Notes: a model not told the origin generated them from the sequence alone. A stretch of 64,000 nt of DNA from Gammaproteobacteria bacterium Ga0077554 (GCA_001464585.1 LNFF01000012.1:1-64000); one strand, 5' to 3'; shown: positions 8,493 through 18,823, counted from the first letter of the stretch. Translations and numbers: made by a program.

Positions 8493-11400
8493 CTAGCCTG
8501 CTGCAACCAATTTAACCGCCTCTTCCACGTCCACCGTCACCAGCCGCGATACGCCGGGCTCGTGCATGGTCACGCCCATCAAATGTTCGGCCATTTCCAT
8601 GGTGGCCTTATTATGGGTAATGTACACAAATTGGATGCGTTCTGACATCTCTTTCACCAATTTGCAGAAGCGGCCGACGTTGGCTTCATCGAGCGGTGCG
8701 TCCACTTCGTCGAGCATACAGAACGGCGCCGGATTCAGCTCGAAAATGGCGAACACCAGCGCCACCGCCGTCAGCGCCTTTTCGCCGCCCGACAGCAGAT
8801 GAATGGTACTGTTGCGCTTGCCCGGTGGACGCGCCATGACGGTGACGCCGGTATCCAGCAAGTCATCGCCGGTCAACTCCAGGTAAGCCTGGCCGCCGCC
8901 GAACAGGCGCGGGAACATGGCTTGCAGGCCGGTGTTGACCTTGTCAAAAGTATCCTTGAAAGTGTCGCGGGTTTCACGGTCGATTTTGCGGATAGCGTTT
9001 TCCAGGGTGGTGAGCGCCTCCATCAAATCGGCGTTTTGTGCATCCAGATACGCCTTGCGCTCGGATTGCGCGGCGAATTCGTCGATGGCCGCCAGATTGA
9101 TCGCGCCGAGACGCTGAATCTGCTGGGTAATACGTTCGACCTGCGCCTGCCATTCGCCTTCAGAGGCTTCGGCGGGCATCGCCGCCAACAGTTCATCCAG
9201 CACAAAGCCGCCTTTATGCTTATCGGCGGCAAGCTGCTCCTGCAAAGTCTCGCGGCGCACTTTGACTTCCTGCCAGTGCATGCGCAACTGATCAAGCTCA
9301 TCACGCAAACGTCGTACTTTTTGCTCGGTAGCCTGATGTTCGTTACTGGCCTGACGCAAAATATGGTCGCATTCTTCAACGCGCCGCCGCGCCTGGGCAA
9401 GCTCGGCTTCCACCGCCAGACGGCGGCCGAGCATCTGCTCCAGCTCTGCGGCCATGTCACGCAAGGGTTGTTCGCTGGCGGCCAGCGCCGCCGTCAACTC
9501 TTCACGGCGCTGTGTCAAATGGCCGATCTGTTCCTGGGCGCGCGTCATTCTTTGCTGAGTGGCGGCGAGTTGGGTGCGCACAGTTTGAATGCGTAGCGCC
9601 ACCTGGTGAGCAGCATCACGGTCACCACGCGCCTGCATGCGCACCTGATCCAGCGCGTTGCGATGCTCATCGCGCTGCCGCGTCAGGTCATCACGATGCA
9701 GCGCATGACCTTCAGTAGCGCCCAGCGCATCTTCCAGACGCAGGCGCGCCTCTGCGATTTCCTGCTCATCACTGATTTTTTGTTGCCGCACATCGTCGAT
9801 CTCATGGTGCAAACGGCTACTGCGTGACAGCATTTGTTCCCGGCGTGCCTGCTTGCCGCTGGCCTGGGCGCGCACTTCGCCACGACGGTGCGCCGCTTCG
9901 TTCAAGGCCTTTTGACTTTGCTCACGCAAAATCTCAAGTGATTTCAAATTTTCCTGATTATCTTTTTGATTGATCTCAAGTTCATCAATAGTTTCCGACA
10001 GATCATCCATCTGCCGCAGCAACTCTTTGATCTCCTGCTCACGCGACAACACACCAGCCTTTTCATCGGCATCACCCACTACGCGCAACCAGTTAGTGCC
10101 GAGCCAGACACCTTCGCGGGTAATCACCGACTGGTGCGGCGCCAGTTGCGCACGCAGTGTCAGGGCATGCGCCACGTCATCCGCAATACAAACGCCAGAC
10201 AACAACGCATCAAGCGACCACGGCGACTGTATTTTGCTTAACAGAGGATTTAACCCGGACATCGAAGACGCGGGCGCAGGCGGCTGCTCCCGGCATCCTG
10301 CCTCTCGCAGCACTAGCACTTCCCTGTGCGGCGCAGCCAGATCAAACACCGCCAGCTTGCCGTGCTGCAAAGTGCCCAGCAGGTTGGCAATATTCTCCAT
10401 GCCCTGCACGCACACCGCTTCGAGATTAAAGCCCAGCACATGCTCCACAGCATGCTCCCAGCCCGTTTCGACTTTCAAGCCCTGCGCCAAACGTTGCGCA
10501 CCATCAAGCTGGTGCTGCTTCAGCCAGGATGTCACTGCCGCGCCCGCGCCGCTTTTACCCAACGCCTGCTGCTGCAACACCTCCAGCGAGGCATGGCGAC
10601 CTTTCATGGCCTGTAAACGACCACGTTGTGCATTCAAATCACTGGCGAGGCGGTTATGATTATCGCGCTCAGCAGCAATGCGTGCCTGATGATCCTGAAC
10701 CTCGTGTTCATAATTCGCCACTTGTTCATCGAGCATCATGCGTTGTTCGCTGAGCGCGGCGATCTCTTCTTCGAGCGTGCCGGTCGACAGGCCACGCTGC
10801 TCATCTTCAAGACGCGCCAGACGTTGCTCAATCTGCCGCAGATGCTGCTCAAGCTGCTGGATACGCGCGCGCTCCACCTCGGCGGCGCGTAGCTGCGCGC
10901 TGGCCTGGGTGTTGAACTCATCCCACGCCTGCTGCCAGGTGTGCTGCGCCGCCTCGGCAACGGCCAGTGCGGCCGACGACAGCGCTTCCACTTCCTGCGT
11001 GCGCGTCAACGCCGCTTCGTCGCCGCGCAATGATTGCGCCAGATCAGTGATCGACTGATCATCGTTGACCAGATGGGTTTGCGATTCATTCCACGCCTGC
11101 TCCACCCGCGCCAGATCGTGCTGCTGTTGCTGGCGCGTTTCGCGGGCATGGTGCAGCGCCTGTTCCAACCGCGCAATCTCCGCGCCGGTGCTGTAATAAT
11201 GCCCCTGAACCTGATTAAAGGCCTCATTCTCTTCAATATGCTGCTCGCGCTGCTGCTCGATAACCGCCTCGATCTTGCGCAACTCCGCCAGCGCCGCTTC
11301 CAGGGCGGTTTCCTGCGCCGCAATCTGCCGTTGCTGTTCGTGGGTACCCGCATCCAGCACCCGCCAGCGCAACGCCAGCAGTTGCGCCTTGAACAACCGC

Positions 11401-12074
11401 TCCTGCTGTTTCAGCTCCTGATATTTTTCCGCAACCTTCGCCTGGCGTTGCAGAGTTTGAAGTTGTTTCTCAATTTCTGATCGTATGTCATTTAATCTGC
11501 TGAGATTTTCCTGCGCGTGGCGCATCCGGGTTTCGGTCTCGCGGCGGCGTTCTTTGTATTTTGAAATACCCGCCGCCTCTTCAAGAAAAACCCGCAATTC
11601 GTCCGGCTTGGCCTCGATCAGACGCGAAATCATCCCCTGTTCGATAATCGCATAACTGCGCGGCCCCAGCCCGGTGCCGAGAAAAATGTCGGTAATGTCG
11701 CGGCGTCGGCAATGCACACCGTTCAGATAGTAACGGGACTGCCCATCACGCGACACCTGGCGCTTCACCGAAATCTCGCTGTAGGCCGCGTATTCACCGC
11801 CCAGTCGCCCGTCGCTATTATCAAACACCAGCTCAATCGCCGCGTGCCCCACCGGCTTGCGCGACGACGACCCGTTAAAAATAACATCGGCCATCGACTC
11901 GCCACGCAGGTGCTTGGCCGAACTTTCGCCCATCACCCAGCGCACCGCATCAATAGTATTGGATTTGCCACACCCGTTCGGCCCGACAATACCAATCAAA
12001 TTACTCGGCAAATTGATGGTGGTAGGGTCGACAAACGACTTGAAACCGGCAAGCTTGATCTTCTTCAGACGCAT
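8493..12074 (-). CDS. smc: Chromosome segregation protein SMC
   Basis: SMC is the condensin ATPase that organises and segregates the chromosome. The N-terminal head has GPNGCGKSN near residue 32. Two long coiled-coil arms (rich in Glu, Gln, Arg and Leu) surround a hinge near the middle, where KSGAGAAVTSWLKQHQLDG begins. The C-terminal head has the LSGGEKAL signature and Walker B CMLDEVDAPLD. The length of 1193 is typical. I start at the ATG at 12074 (MRLKKIKLAGFKSF), the family's canonical N-terminus; an upstream in-frame ATG would add 15 unusual residues. Confidence 0.96.
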   Translation of the reverse strand: MRLKKIKLAGFKSFVDPTTINLPSNLIGIVGPNGCGKSNTIDAVRWVMGESSAKHLRGESMADVIFNGSSSRKPVGHAAIELVFDNSDGRLGGEYAAYSEISVKRQVSRDGQSRYYLNGVHCRRRDITDIFLGTGLGPRSYAIIEQGMISRLIEAKPDELRVFLEEAAGISKYKERRRETETRMRHAQENLSRLNDIRSEIEKQLQTLQRQAKVAEKYQELKQQERLFKAQLLALRWRVLDAGTHEQQRQIAAQETALEAALAELRKIEAVIEQQREQHIEENEAFNQVQGHYYSTGAEIARLEQALHHARETRQQQQHDLARVEQAWNESQTHLVNDDQSITDLAQSLRGDEAALTRTQEVEALSSAALAVAEAAQHTWQQAWDEFNTQASAQLRAAEVERARIQQLEQHLRQIEQRLARLEDEQRGLSTGTLEEEIAALSEQRMMLDEQVANYEHEVQDHQARIAAERDNHNRLASDLNAQRGRLQAMKGRHASLEVLQQQALGKSGAGAAVTSWLKQHQLDGAQRLAQGLKVETGWEHAVEHVLGFNLEAVCVQGMENIANLLGTLQHGKLAVFDLAAPHREVLVLREAGCREQPPAPASSMSGLNPLLSKIQSPWSLDALLSGVCIADDVAHALTLRAQLAPHQSVITREGVWLGTNWLRVVGDADEKAGVLSREQEIKELLRQMDDLSETIDELEINQKDNQENLKSLEILREQSQKALNEAAHRRGEVRAQASGKQARREQMLSRSSRLHHEIDDVRQQKISDEQEIAEARLRLEDALGATEGHALHRDDLTRQRDEHRNALDQVRMQARGDRDAAHQVALRIQTVRTQLAATQQRMTRAQEQIGHLTQRREELTAALAASEQPLRDMAAELEQMLGRRLAVEAELAQARRRVEECDHILRQASNEHQATEQKVRRLRDELDQLRMHWQEVKVRRETLQEQLAADKHKGGFVLDELLAAMPAEASEGEWQAQVERITQQIQRLGAINLAAIDEFAAQSERKAYLDAQNADLMEALTTLENAIRKIDRETRDTFKDTFDKVNTGLQAMFPRLFGGGQAYLELTGDDLLDTGVTVMARPPGKRNSTIHLLSGGEKALTAVALVFAIFELNPAPFCMLDEVDAPLDEANVGRFCKLVKEMSERIQFVYITHNKATMEMAEHLMGVTMHEPGVSRLVTVDVEEAVKLVAAG

Positions 12075-12181
12075 GAGAACCCAATATTTGGCAAAATAAA
12101 GGGGTAGTATACAAGACAACCCCCGCCCCGCGAAGCCTTCCGCGCGGTGGGATCAGGACTCCCTCATAAAAATCGACCCGA

Positions 12182-12411
12182 AAAATCCAATAGGCGCTTT
12201 ATCATGAAACATTCGCTAAAGCCAAGATCCCTCCCCCCGCTTTCGCGAGGGTCGGGATGACAACCCCCTGTCATTTCGACCACCGGGAGAAATCCTTGTC
12301 TCGACTGCAGGCGACCGCCATGGATGGCGGAAGGTAGAGCAACGCAGGAGCAGTTGCCGGGAGAGATCTTTTCATTTCTGCGCTCCCTCAGCAAATAGAG
12401 TATTGGGAACC
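12182..12411. mobile_element. MITE-like segment with degenerate IS4-type ends and dispersed repeat copy 3
   Basis: The left end ATCCAATAGGCGCTTTATC and right end GCAAATAGAGTATTGGGAAC are degraded versions of the ends of the 4598-4792 element. Between them lie repeat arms (GGGATGACAACCCCCTGTC, ATTTCGACC) and the GCGACCGCCATGGATGGCGG module. There is no coding potential. It lies just upstream of smc. Confidence 0.5.
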
Positions 12412-12689
12412 CATAAATCAAACCCACAAGTCTTCCATTCCCAGCGCTCCTTGAGGAAAAATACCCGAAATCGCTGCTTTTTGTAAGTTTTACACTCACT
12501 TTTTTAGTGAGGTGACCCTGGCGGTGGGATAAAGAGTTGGGGCTTATCTGACAAGAACAATGCTGGCACCGATAGTGGCATTGATGCTGAGGACGGACGT
12601 TCCTGAGAAGCCGTAAAGGTCGATATTGTTGTCGGTGGCGAGGCCGTAGCAATTACTGAAGCCGATGCCTCCGGGCAATGTGCCTGCGC

Positions 12690-12860
12690 CACTTAAACGC
12701 ACCATCTGCCAACTTCATGATGCGTGATTCTTCATCCCTGATCTGTCGCGCTGGGCATTAGAGTCTAGCCGTGAGGGGCTTTGTCGCCCGGCTTTTTCCA
12801 GTTCATAACGCGCTCTGGCACGCTGCTCAATTTTGGCTTTGGCAACCTCCCAACCTCCAG
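12690..12860 (-). pseudogene. Remnant of an IS1182-like transposase
   Basis: Reading leftwards from about 12856, one frame gives WEVAKAKIEQRARARYELEK; a second frame, near 12740, gives RDEESRIMKLADGAF. Both resemble a coiled linker and the D-x-E-S-R-I-M-K block of IS1182-type transposases, in the right order but with a frameshift and a deletion. Downstream a 53-codon open frame (12544-12705, ending INATIGASIVLVR) is of unknown origin. The rest of 12412-12947 shows no intact gene. Confidence 0.45.
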
Positions 12861-12947
12861 GATGGCAAGTCTATACTTTGCATCGCTTGACCTCTTCGGC
12901 AGGGTGGTATGATCCCCACCTTCTGTTCCGCTGGTATGAATGCACGG

Positions 12948-13386
12948 CTACACGCGATTCTGTCGCCGCAGCTTCATGCCGAGCAGACCCAGACCTGCGA
13001 GCATCATCAGGTAGGTCTCGGGTTCGGGCACGGGCGAGAGCAGTAACACGCGGCAGTTGCCTGTCGTGTTGCAACCTGTGGCTGCGATCTGGCCAGAGTT
13101 GTTGATATCTTGAGCGCTGGAGATTGTCCAACCCGACAGCGGATCGATCAGGCTGTTGAGGTTGGTCATGACACCGTCGCTGTAGAGGAAGGCACGGCTG
13201 TTACCGCCGCCGGTGCAGAACCAGCCCACGACTTGGCCGCTGGCGTTGATGCCAGTGGCCTCTCCATTATCGCCGCCCAAAGGTGCCAAGGTCGGTGACA
13301 GAATAGCGCGGCACGGCCTGCGCGGCGCCACTTAACATCCCTGCTACTAACAAGGTGACCACTGCTCGTTTCGATTTCAGTTTCAT
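12948..13386 (-). pseudogene. HAF-repeat PEP-CTERM protein, one frameshift
   Basis: This would be a small secreted surface protein. The ATG at 13386 (GGGAG seven bases upstream) begins a signal peptide, MKLKSKRAVVTLLVAGMLSG, then [12 protein letters not shown] single extra T near 13283 (TTT where TT restores the frame) shifts out of GGDNGEATGINASGQVVGW. The rest reads on to FLYSDGVMTNLNSLIDPLSG and a PEP-CTERM sorting tail, VPEPETYLMMLAGLGLLG plus basic LRRQNRV. Exosortase is expected to recognise that tail. It is a tandem paralogue of the gene at 13465-14597. It could be a pseudogene or a sequencing error. Confidence 0.8.
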
Positions 13387-13464
13387 TGACGTTCTCCCAA
13401 AAAATCAGTTTCAATTGGAAAGGTTTTGATTGAAATTCGCCTGAGATATCTGCCTATACCTCGC

Positions 13465-14597
13465 TTACGACTGTACGCTGTTCCGGCGCCGCAGCTTCAT
13501 ACCGAGTAGACCTATCCCCACGAGCATCATCAGGTAAATCTCGGGTTCAGGCACGGGCGAGAGCAGTAACGCGCGGCAGAGGTTTCTCCCATCACTTATG
13601 CTGCAACTATTAGCAGCGATCTGGCCTGAGTCGTTGATAGCTGCGGCATTGGAGATTGTCCAACCCGACAGCGGGTCGATCAAGCTATTGAGATTGGTCA
13701 TGGTGCCGTCACTGTAGAGAAAGGCATGATGAGCAGCATTGCCAGCGATCTGTGAACTGCCAACGATCTGGCCAAGCTCGTTGATATCAGAAGCGCCGCT
13801 ATTCGTCCCACCCAGGGTGCCAAGATCCATCATACGGCCGTCATGATAAAGGAAGGCATGAAAAGCAGCATCGCCGGCGATCTGTGAACCGCCCACGATC
13901 TGGCCAAGGTCGTTGATATCAGAAGCGCCGCTACTCGTCCCACCCAAGGTGCCAAGGTCGATCATGGTGCCGCCACTGTAGAGAAAGGCATGGGTGTCGG
14001 CATCGCCGAAACTAACTTCGTCGGTGATGTCTGAACTGCCTACGATCTGGCCGCGGTCGTTGATACCACTAGCGCTGGTGCGGGTGCCACCGAAGGAGCC
14101 AAGGTCGGTCAGACTGCCCTCGCTATAGAGGAAAGCGCGGGTCTGGGAAAAGCCCACGACCTGACTGCTCGCGTTGATATCCGTGGCAATGCTAGTGGGG
14201 GGGGCCGCCGGGCAAGGTACCCAGGTTGGTAAAGGTACCGCCGCTGTAAAGAAAGGCCTGTTGATCACCCCTATTAGTAGCTGCACCTACCACTTGACCA
14301 CGGTCGTTGATGCCATAGGCGGAGCTAGATCCACCACCGTCATTAGGTGCCAAGGTCGGTCATAACGCCGCCGCTGTAAAGGAAGGCATGAGGGCGGAAG
14401 GCCCTGCTTTCGCGGAAAACGCCGGATGAACCCACAACCTGGCCGCTGTTATTGATGTCGCTGGCATCGCTACCATAAACGCCACCCAAGGTACCAAGGT
14501 CTGTAACGGAATAGCGTGGCACGGCTTGGGCAGTGCTACCCAACAACATGACAGCCGCTGACAAGGCGACCACTGCTCGTTTAAATTTCAGTTTCAT
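13465..14597 (-). pseudogene. HAF-repeat PEP-CTERM protein, two frameshifts
   Basis: The gene starts at ATG 14597 with AGGAG seven bases upstream and a clear signal peptide ending AQA. It carries about seven HAF-type repeats of the form DLGTLGG...ASDINDLGQIVGSS...HAFLYSGG. The C-terminus is a PEP-CTERM tail (VPEPEIYLMMLVGIGLLG, then KLRRRNS). The frame breaks near 14344 (GGCACCTAATGACGG) and again at a run of eight C on the coding strand (14197-14204), where seven C would restore the frame. With both repaired the protein would be about 375 residues, probably exported and sorted by the exosortase encoded at 37343. The homopolymer raises the possibility of phase variation. Confidence 0.82.
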
Positions 14598-14603
14598 TGA
14601 CAT

Positions 14604-15656
14604 TCTCCTAAGAAATCCTGTTCGTTAGAAAGATATTAATATTCACCTGAGAAATCCGACTATACCACTGTATTTCGAAAAGTGATTTGTAATAATAAAA
14701 TGTTCTCCTCACCAAGCCTTTTATCACCGGAGTGTTACACCCTCATGTCAGGACATGCCTTAAACATAGGCCGTTTGGTTTATGGCGTGCGGGGCACGCC
14801 GAGGGACACGATTTTTTCGAAACTCAGAATTTTAGATATACGACTGTGGCACCCATCTGAGAAGCCACGGCTCTGAGAATATTTTTGCGGAGCCAGTAAT
14901 AGCCATTCTGTATTTTTACAGTCATTTATTACATTGTTTCCTAATTGAGACAATAATTAAAGGTAATGGTATTGTTAATTTAAATTATAACTTCTATAGC
15001 GTTATAAACTGATACGCTTTCAAAATTCATTATCATGTCGAGTCACGACAGAACCCTTTATCGACCAAAGTTAAACTAAGTAATTGTTACTATGATATTT
15101 TATTTTTTTAAAAAATGACTCGCGGAGGATTCATATCAAAAATATCTCACCCCAGCAGAAAGCATGTTTAGCTGGATCTGCACCAAATTAACAATATTTA
15201 AAGCAAAAAATCAATTAAATGTAACTTACATACCGCTTGAAAGTGTCCTCCAATAGAGACACCTCCAAACCCTGCCAAGGGTAATATTAAGAACTCTTCC
15301 CTTTGATTTTATTTGTTTTTTTTATATGGCATGTATTTTGCTTGAGCTAAGTGAAAAGTGCCGGTTGTGTTTTGATCATGTAGGGGCTCATGCAAGCGCA
15401 CAATGCGAGAAGCGGGCGTTACGCATATAAAATATGAAACTCGTTAAAGTCGCAACCAAACATACTGTTGCAGTTAGTTCTTAACCCCGATGTCCTGTAA
15501 TTCATCAAAGATTAAAGGTATTCATTAACCTTACCGATAATACATACACATGTCGAAATGGCGTTATCTATATAAGATTGAAACTCTCTGTATCTACTTT
15601 AGAAATTTTCTTTAAAGGCCAGGATTTGTTATATGGCCATGCCGGAGCAATACCCC
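14604..15656. other. AT-rich 1 kb stretch without a convincing gene
   Basis: I see no credible coding frame. It holds a 7-bp-stem hairpin (GGCGTGC/GCACGCC, 14784-14800), a sigma-54-type promoter at 15327-15341 and long A/T tracts. It separates the minus-strand HAF genes from the plus-strand beta-helix gene and probably serves as the control region of one or both. Confidence 0.6.
15327..15341 (+). promoter_or_regulatory. Sigma-54 (-24/-12) promoter candidate
   Basis: TGGCATGTATTTTGC matches TGGCA-N6-TTGC with exact GG-to-GC spacing. It lies about 330 bases before the beta-helix gene at 15657. Exosortase/PEP-CTERM systems often use RpoN with a PrsR-type activator, which is established for related systems and inferred here. 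No activator gene is in the window. Confidence 0.6.
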
Positions 15657-18600
15657 ATGAAAACACGTTTTTTCCTTTTTTTGTTACTGGTTTTACCAGT
15701 GAAACTTGCCAGCGCGGCCACCTATTATGTGGATGCCAGCCACGGCAACGACCAATGGAGCGGAAGCCAACCCTCTCGTATTGACTCACCCACAACCGAT
15801 GGTCCCTGGCAATCACTTGCCAAAGTTTCTGCAAAATTGTTGATGCCGGGAGATAGCGTACTGCTCAAATGTGGTGGTATCTGGCACGAAACGCTGAGGC
15901 TTCAAAGTTCGGGTACAGCCGCCAGCCCTATAACTATTGGTGCTTATCCGAACGCTTGTGCCAACAAACCAACCATCAATGGTTCAACCCCTATCCCTCC
16001 CCATAACTGGATTCGTGATACTGGCAATATCTATAAGGTATCTACAGCCATTGACTTGATCACATTCGGCGCCTTTGAAAATGGCTTGGGTAACTGGACG
16101 AAATGGTCTCCTGAAAATAACGCCACAATGAGCCTCACCAACGATTGCGCCCAGCCAAATACTACCTGTATGTCATTTAGCGTCGGTTCAATATATGGCA
16201 TTGCCACCAGTAATTATTTCACTATTCAAGGCAAGCAGTCTTACACGGCAACCTTTACCGTGAAGGCGCCACAGGGCGTCCGTGTTGAGGCGATCCTTCG
16301 TCGTGGCGCTTCGCCTTGGGACACGCTCGGTCTTGCCACATTCATAACCGGTACGGGCGCCTGGCAGACTTTCGTCGTGCCCTTCGTTGCAACGACCAGC
16401 CTATCGCATAATGCACGCCTCGACTTTGTAGTTCCTGCTGGCTTTAACATTGGCCTGGACAATGTAAAACTTACCACGGCGCTCACCGATGTGGGTGGCG
16501 TGTTCGACAGCGGCAAAGCCATCAACGTCGCGCACCATCCAAACCGCGGCCATGATCCGCTCCAGCCTCAATCACTTTTCCATTCTATCGCCGAAGACGC
16601 TGATCAAGTGAGTATTCCCGGCAGTACTGGCAGCACCTACCTCACAACGGGCGCCGATCTTTCGGCTTCAGCTCTTACAGCTATCGTACCGGGCACCGGG
16701 ATTCGCATTCGCCCGAACGGATGGACTATAAATGACCGTAAAATCTCTTCTGTTTCGGGTTCACGCCTGTACTTTGACAGCCCCACAGAGTCACTTAAAA
16801 AAGACTGGGGTTATTTTCTCTATGGTCAGCGCTGGATGCTTGATGAACCAGGCGAGTGGCATTTTGACGCCGCAACAAAAACTGTCTCTGTATGGATGGC
16901 AGATAATGCCCATCCCGGCAGTCGTATCTCGGTAGGCCAGTCTTTCTCAGGCATCGAAGCCAGCAACCTGAGCCATATACGTATTGACGGTCTGGCTATT
17001 CGGAATGTGGGCACGGGTGTACATATGCCGCAAGCCACTAACATCGTACTGCGCAATTTGACCATATCCGATACCTTAGGTTTTGGGGTTAGAACCTTGC
17101 TGTCTAAAGACAGTGGCATAGAAAACAGTCAGATTATTCGAACGCTAGGTGATGCTATTTCTGCTTCTCCCATCGGGCTCGATTCAGACCGTTTTCATGC
17201 ATATGACAATCTCATTATAGACAGCAGCATTCAATCCATGAATGGGGTCGTCAGCAGCCTGCCTGTCCCTGCAAGAGTAGCGATAGAAGCAGGAAGAAGC
17301 GCAACTATTCGGGGAAACCGCATTTATGGAACAGCCTATATAGGCATTTTACCCTCTGGCAACAGCCTCATTTCCGACAACCACCTTGAAAATACGTGCC
17401 TGGTCCTGGATGACTGCGCCGCTATCTATACGTGGGGTCAGAACCATAACAGTACCATTGAAAATAACACCATACATCATGTAGTGGGCAACATTTTAGG
17501 AAAAGCGCCCAATCTTGGAAGCCATGGACAGGGTATCTATCTGGACGAGCTTTCCTCAGGAATCACTATCCGAGGCAACACCGTTGTTGACGCAGACAAT
17601 GGCATTCAGCTTCATAACGCCGCAAACAACCGGATCGAAAACAATACGTTGTATGGCAATCGTCGCCATCAAATCTGGTTTCAGGAGGGGAGTAACCGCC
17701 TCAGTACAGACGGGGATATTCACAGTAATCTCGTTCTTGGCAACCGAATGTTTCCAACCTCGACTGCACTTGCAATCCGGCATGAAACCTACCTGCCAAA
17801 AGCCAATACGGATCGCTTTGCCAGTTATGACCGCAATCTCTATTTCACCTTTTTGTGGCCCACCATTTCTTCCGAATCCTGGCCGGGTGGAGCCGCAACT
17901 TACACTTTCCCAAAATGGCAAGCCGCCGTTACTTCTACTAATCTACCGCGCAATTTAGATCCGACATCCCGCGAAGTAAATAGCGCCACTCTGGGGTATG
18001 CCGCATTTCGCACGCTCGGAGGGAATATTGTGCCTTACGGCAACCTGAGCAGGGGCACAGCAGGGTGGGGAGAATGGAATCAGACAGCCCCTTATGGCCA
18101 AATGGTAATGGAACAGTGTACGCCTGCCATTCAATGTTTGCGGTTTACGGCCGGTGCCTCAGAGAGTCTATTGCATACCCATAACTTCTCTGTACAACAA
18201 GATCAGTGGTACAAAATCAGTTTCGACCTTAAAGCCGGCAGCAATGGTCAAACAGTTTACGTCGCACCACGTCGCGGCGGAGGTGGCTCCAATGGCTATG
18301 AGGAACTGATGGGGTCTCCCTGGAAATGGAAGGTGACAGGCACTACAAACCTGCAACGTTACAGCTTCATTTTCAAAGCGTCGAAAACGGTGAATGCATT
18401 TGACCCGGTTACCCTGGATCGTGGTGCCAGAGTCGATTTTCACGGCATATCACCAGGTGAGAATATAAGCGTAGCAAACCTTGAGATCGCTCCTTTAACC
18501 CCTATTGAGGCAACACTGCGCAGCCATATTCTCATCAACCCTACCGGTACTGCATTGCAGCTAAACTGCCCCGATGGAACCAACGCCCTCTTGTGCAGCC

Positions 18601-18797
18601 AATATGTTCGGTTCACCGATAGCCAAAGCATCACTTGGCCTTACGCTGTCCCGCCACATGGATCAGAGATTATTTATTCTCGCGATAGCAGTCTTACGGA
18701 TGGGGATGGAGATGGCATTCCCGACTCTCAGGATACTTGTAAAGGAACACTAGCGGCGCAAGTAGTTAATGCAGCCGGATGTGCTTTAGGGCAGTAA
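15657..18797 (+). CDS. Secreted right-handed parallel beta-helix protein with two CBM-like domains and a calcium-binding tail
   Basis: The 1046-residue exported protein has a signal peptide (MKTRFFLFLLLVLPVKLASA) and then YYVDASHGNDQWSG, a start typical of beta-helix polysaccharide-active proteins. A carbohydrate-binding-like domain lies near residues 140-280 (FENGLGNWTKW...). The beta-helix core follows at about 420-700, with many short N-rich rungs such as GITIRGNTVVDADNGIQLHN. A second CBM-like domain is near 790-940. The tail has a thrombospondin type 3-like calcium loop, DGDGDGIPDSQDTC. The start at 15657 has GGAG nine bases upstream. It could be a lyase or binding protein for the EPS made here; no catalytic residues could be assigned. 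It is the only plus-strand gene of the EPS locus. Confidence 0.85.
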   Translation: MKTRFFLFLLLVLPVKLASAATYYVDASHGNDQWSGSQPSRIDSPTTDGPWQSLAKVSAKLLMPGDSVLLKCGGIWHETLRLQSSGTAASPITIGAYPNACANKPTINGSTPIPPHNWIRDTGNIYKVSTAIDLITFGAFENGLGNWTKWSPENNATMSLTNDCAQPNTTCMSFSVGSIYGIATSNYFTIQGKQSYTATFTVKAPQGVRVEAILRRGASPWDTLGLATFITGTGAWQTFVVPFVATTSLSHNARLDFVVPAGFNIGLDNVKLTTALTDVGGVFDSGKAINVAHHPNRGHDPLQPQSLFHSIAEDADQVSIPGSTGSTYLTTGADLSASALTAIVPGTGIRIRPNGWTINDRKISSVSGSRLYFDSPTESLKKDWGYFLYGQRWMLDEPGEWHFDAATKTVSVWMADNAHPGSRISVGQSFSGIEASNLSHIRIDGLAIRNVGTGVHMPQATNIVLRNLTISDTLGFGVRTLLSKDSGIENSQIIRTLGDAISASPIGLDSDRFHAYDNLIIDSSIQSMNGVVSSLPVPARVAIEAGRSATIRGNRIYGTAYIGILPSGNSLISDNHLENTCLVLDDCAAIYTWGQNHNSTIENNTIHHVVGNILGKAPNLGSHGQGIYLDELSSGITIRGNTVVDADNGIQLHNAANNRIENNTLYGNRRHQIWFQEGSNRLSTDGDIHSNLVLGNRMFPTSTALAIRHETYLPKANTDRFASYDRNLYFTFLWPTISSESWPGGAATYTFPKWQAAVTSTNLPRNLDPTSREVNSATLGYAAFRTLGGNIVPYGNLSRGTAGWGEWNQTAPYGQMVMEQCTPAIQCLRFTAGASESLLHTHNFSVQQDQWYKISFDLKAGSNGQTVYVAPRRGGGGSNGYEELMGSPWKWKVTGTTNLQRYSFIFKASKTVNAFDPVTLDRGARVDFHGISPGENISVANLEIAPLTPIEATLRSHILINPTGTALQLNCPDGTNALLCSQYVRFTDSQSITWPYAVPPHGSEIIYSRDSSLTDGDGDGIPDSQDTCKGTLAAQVVNAAGCALGQ

Positions 18798-18823
18798 TAA
18801 GAAAACAATGTGGATGAAGTCCA

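Noticed and set aside
12164-12652. A 162-residue minus-strand frame
   Set aside because: It runs through the dispersed repeat and gives Arg/His-rich, low-complexity sequence; not a gene.
14784-14800. Hairpin GGCGTGC/GCACGCC as a terminator
   Set aside because: A perfect stem, but it lies upstream of the HAF genes and has no gene ending at it, so I leave it unassigned.
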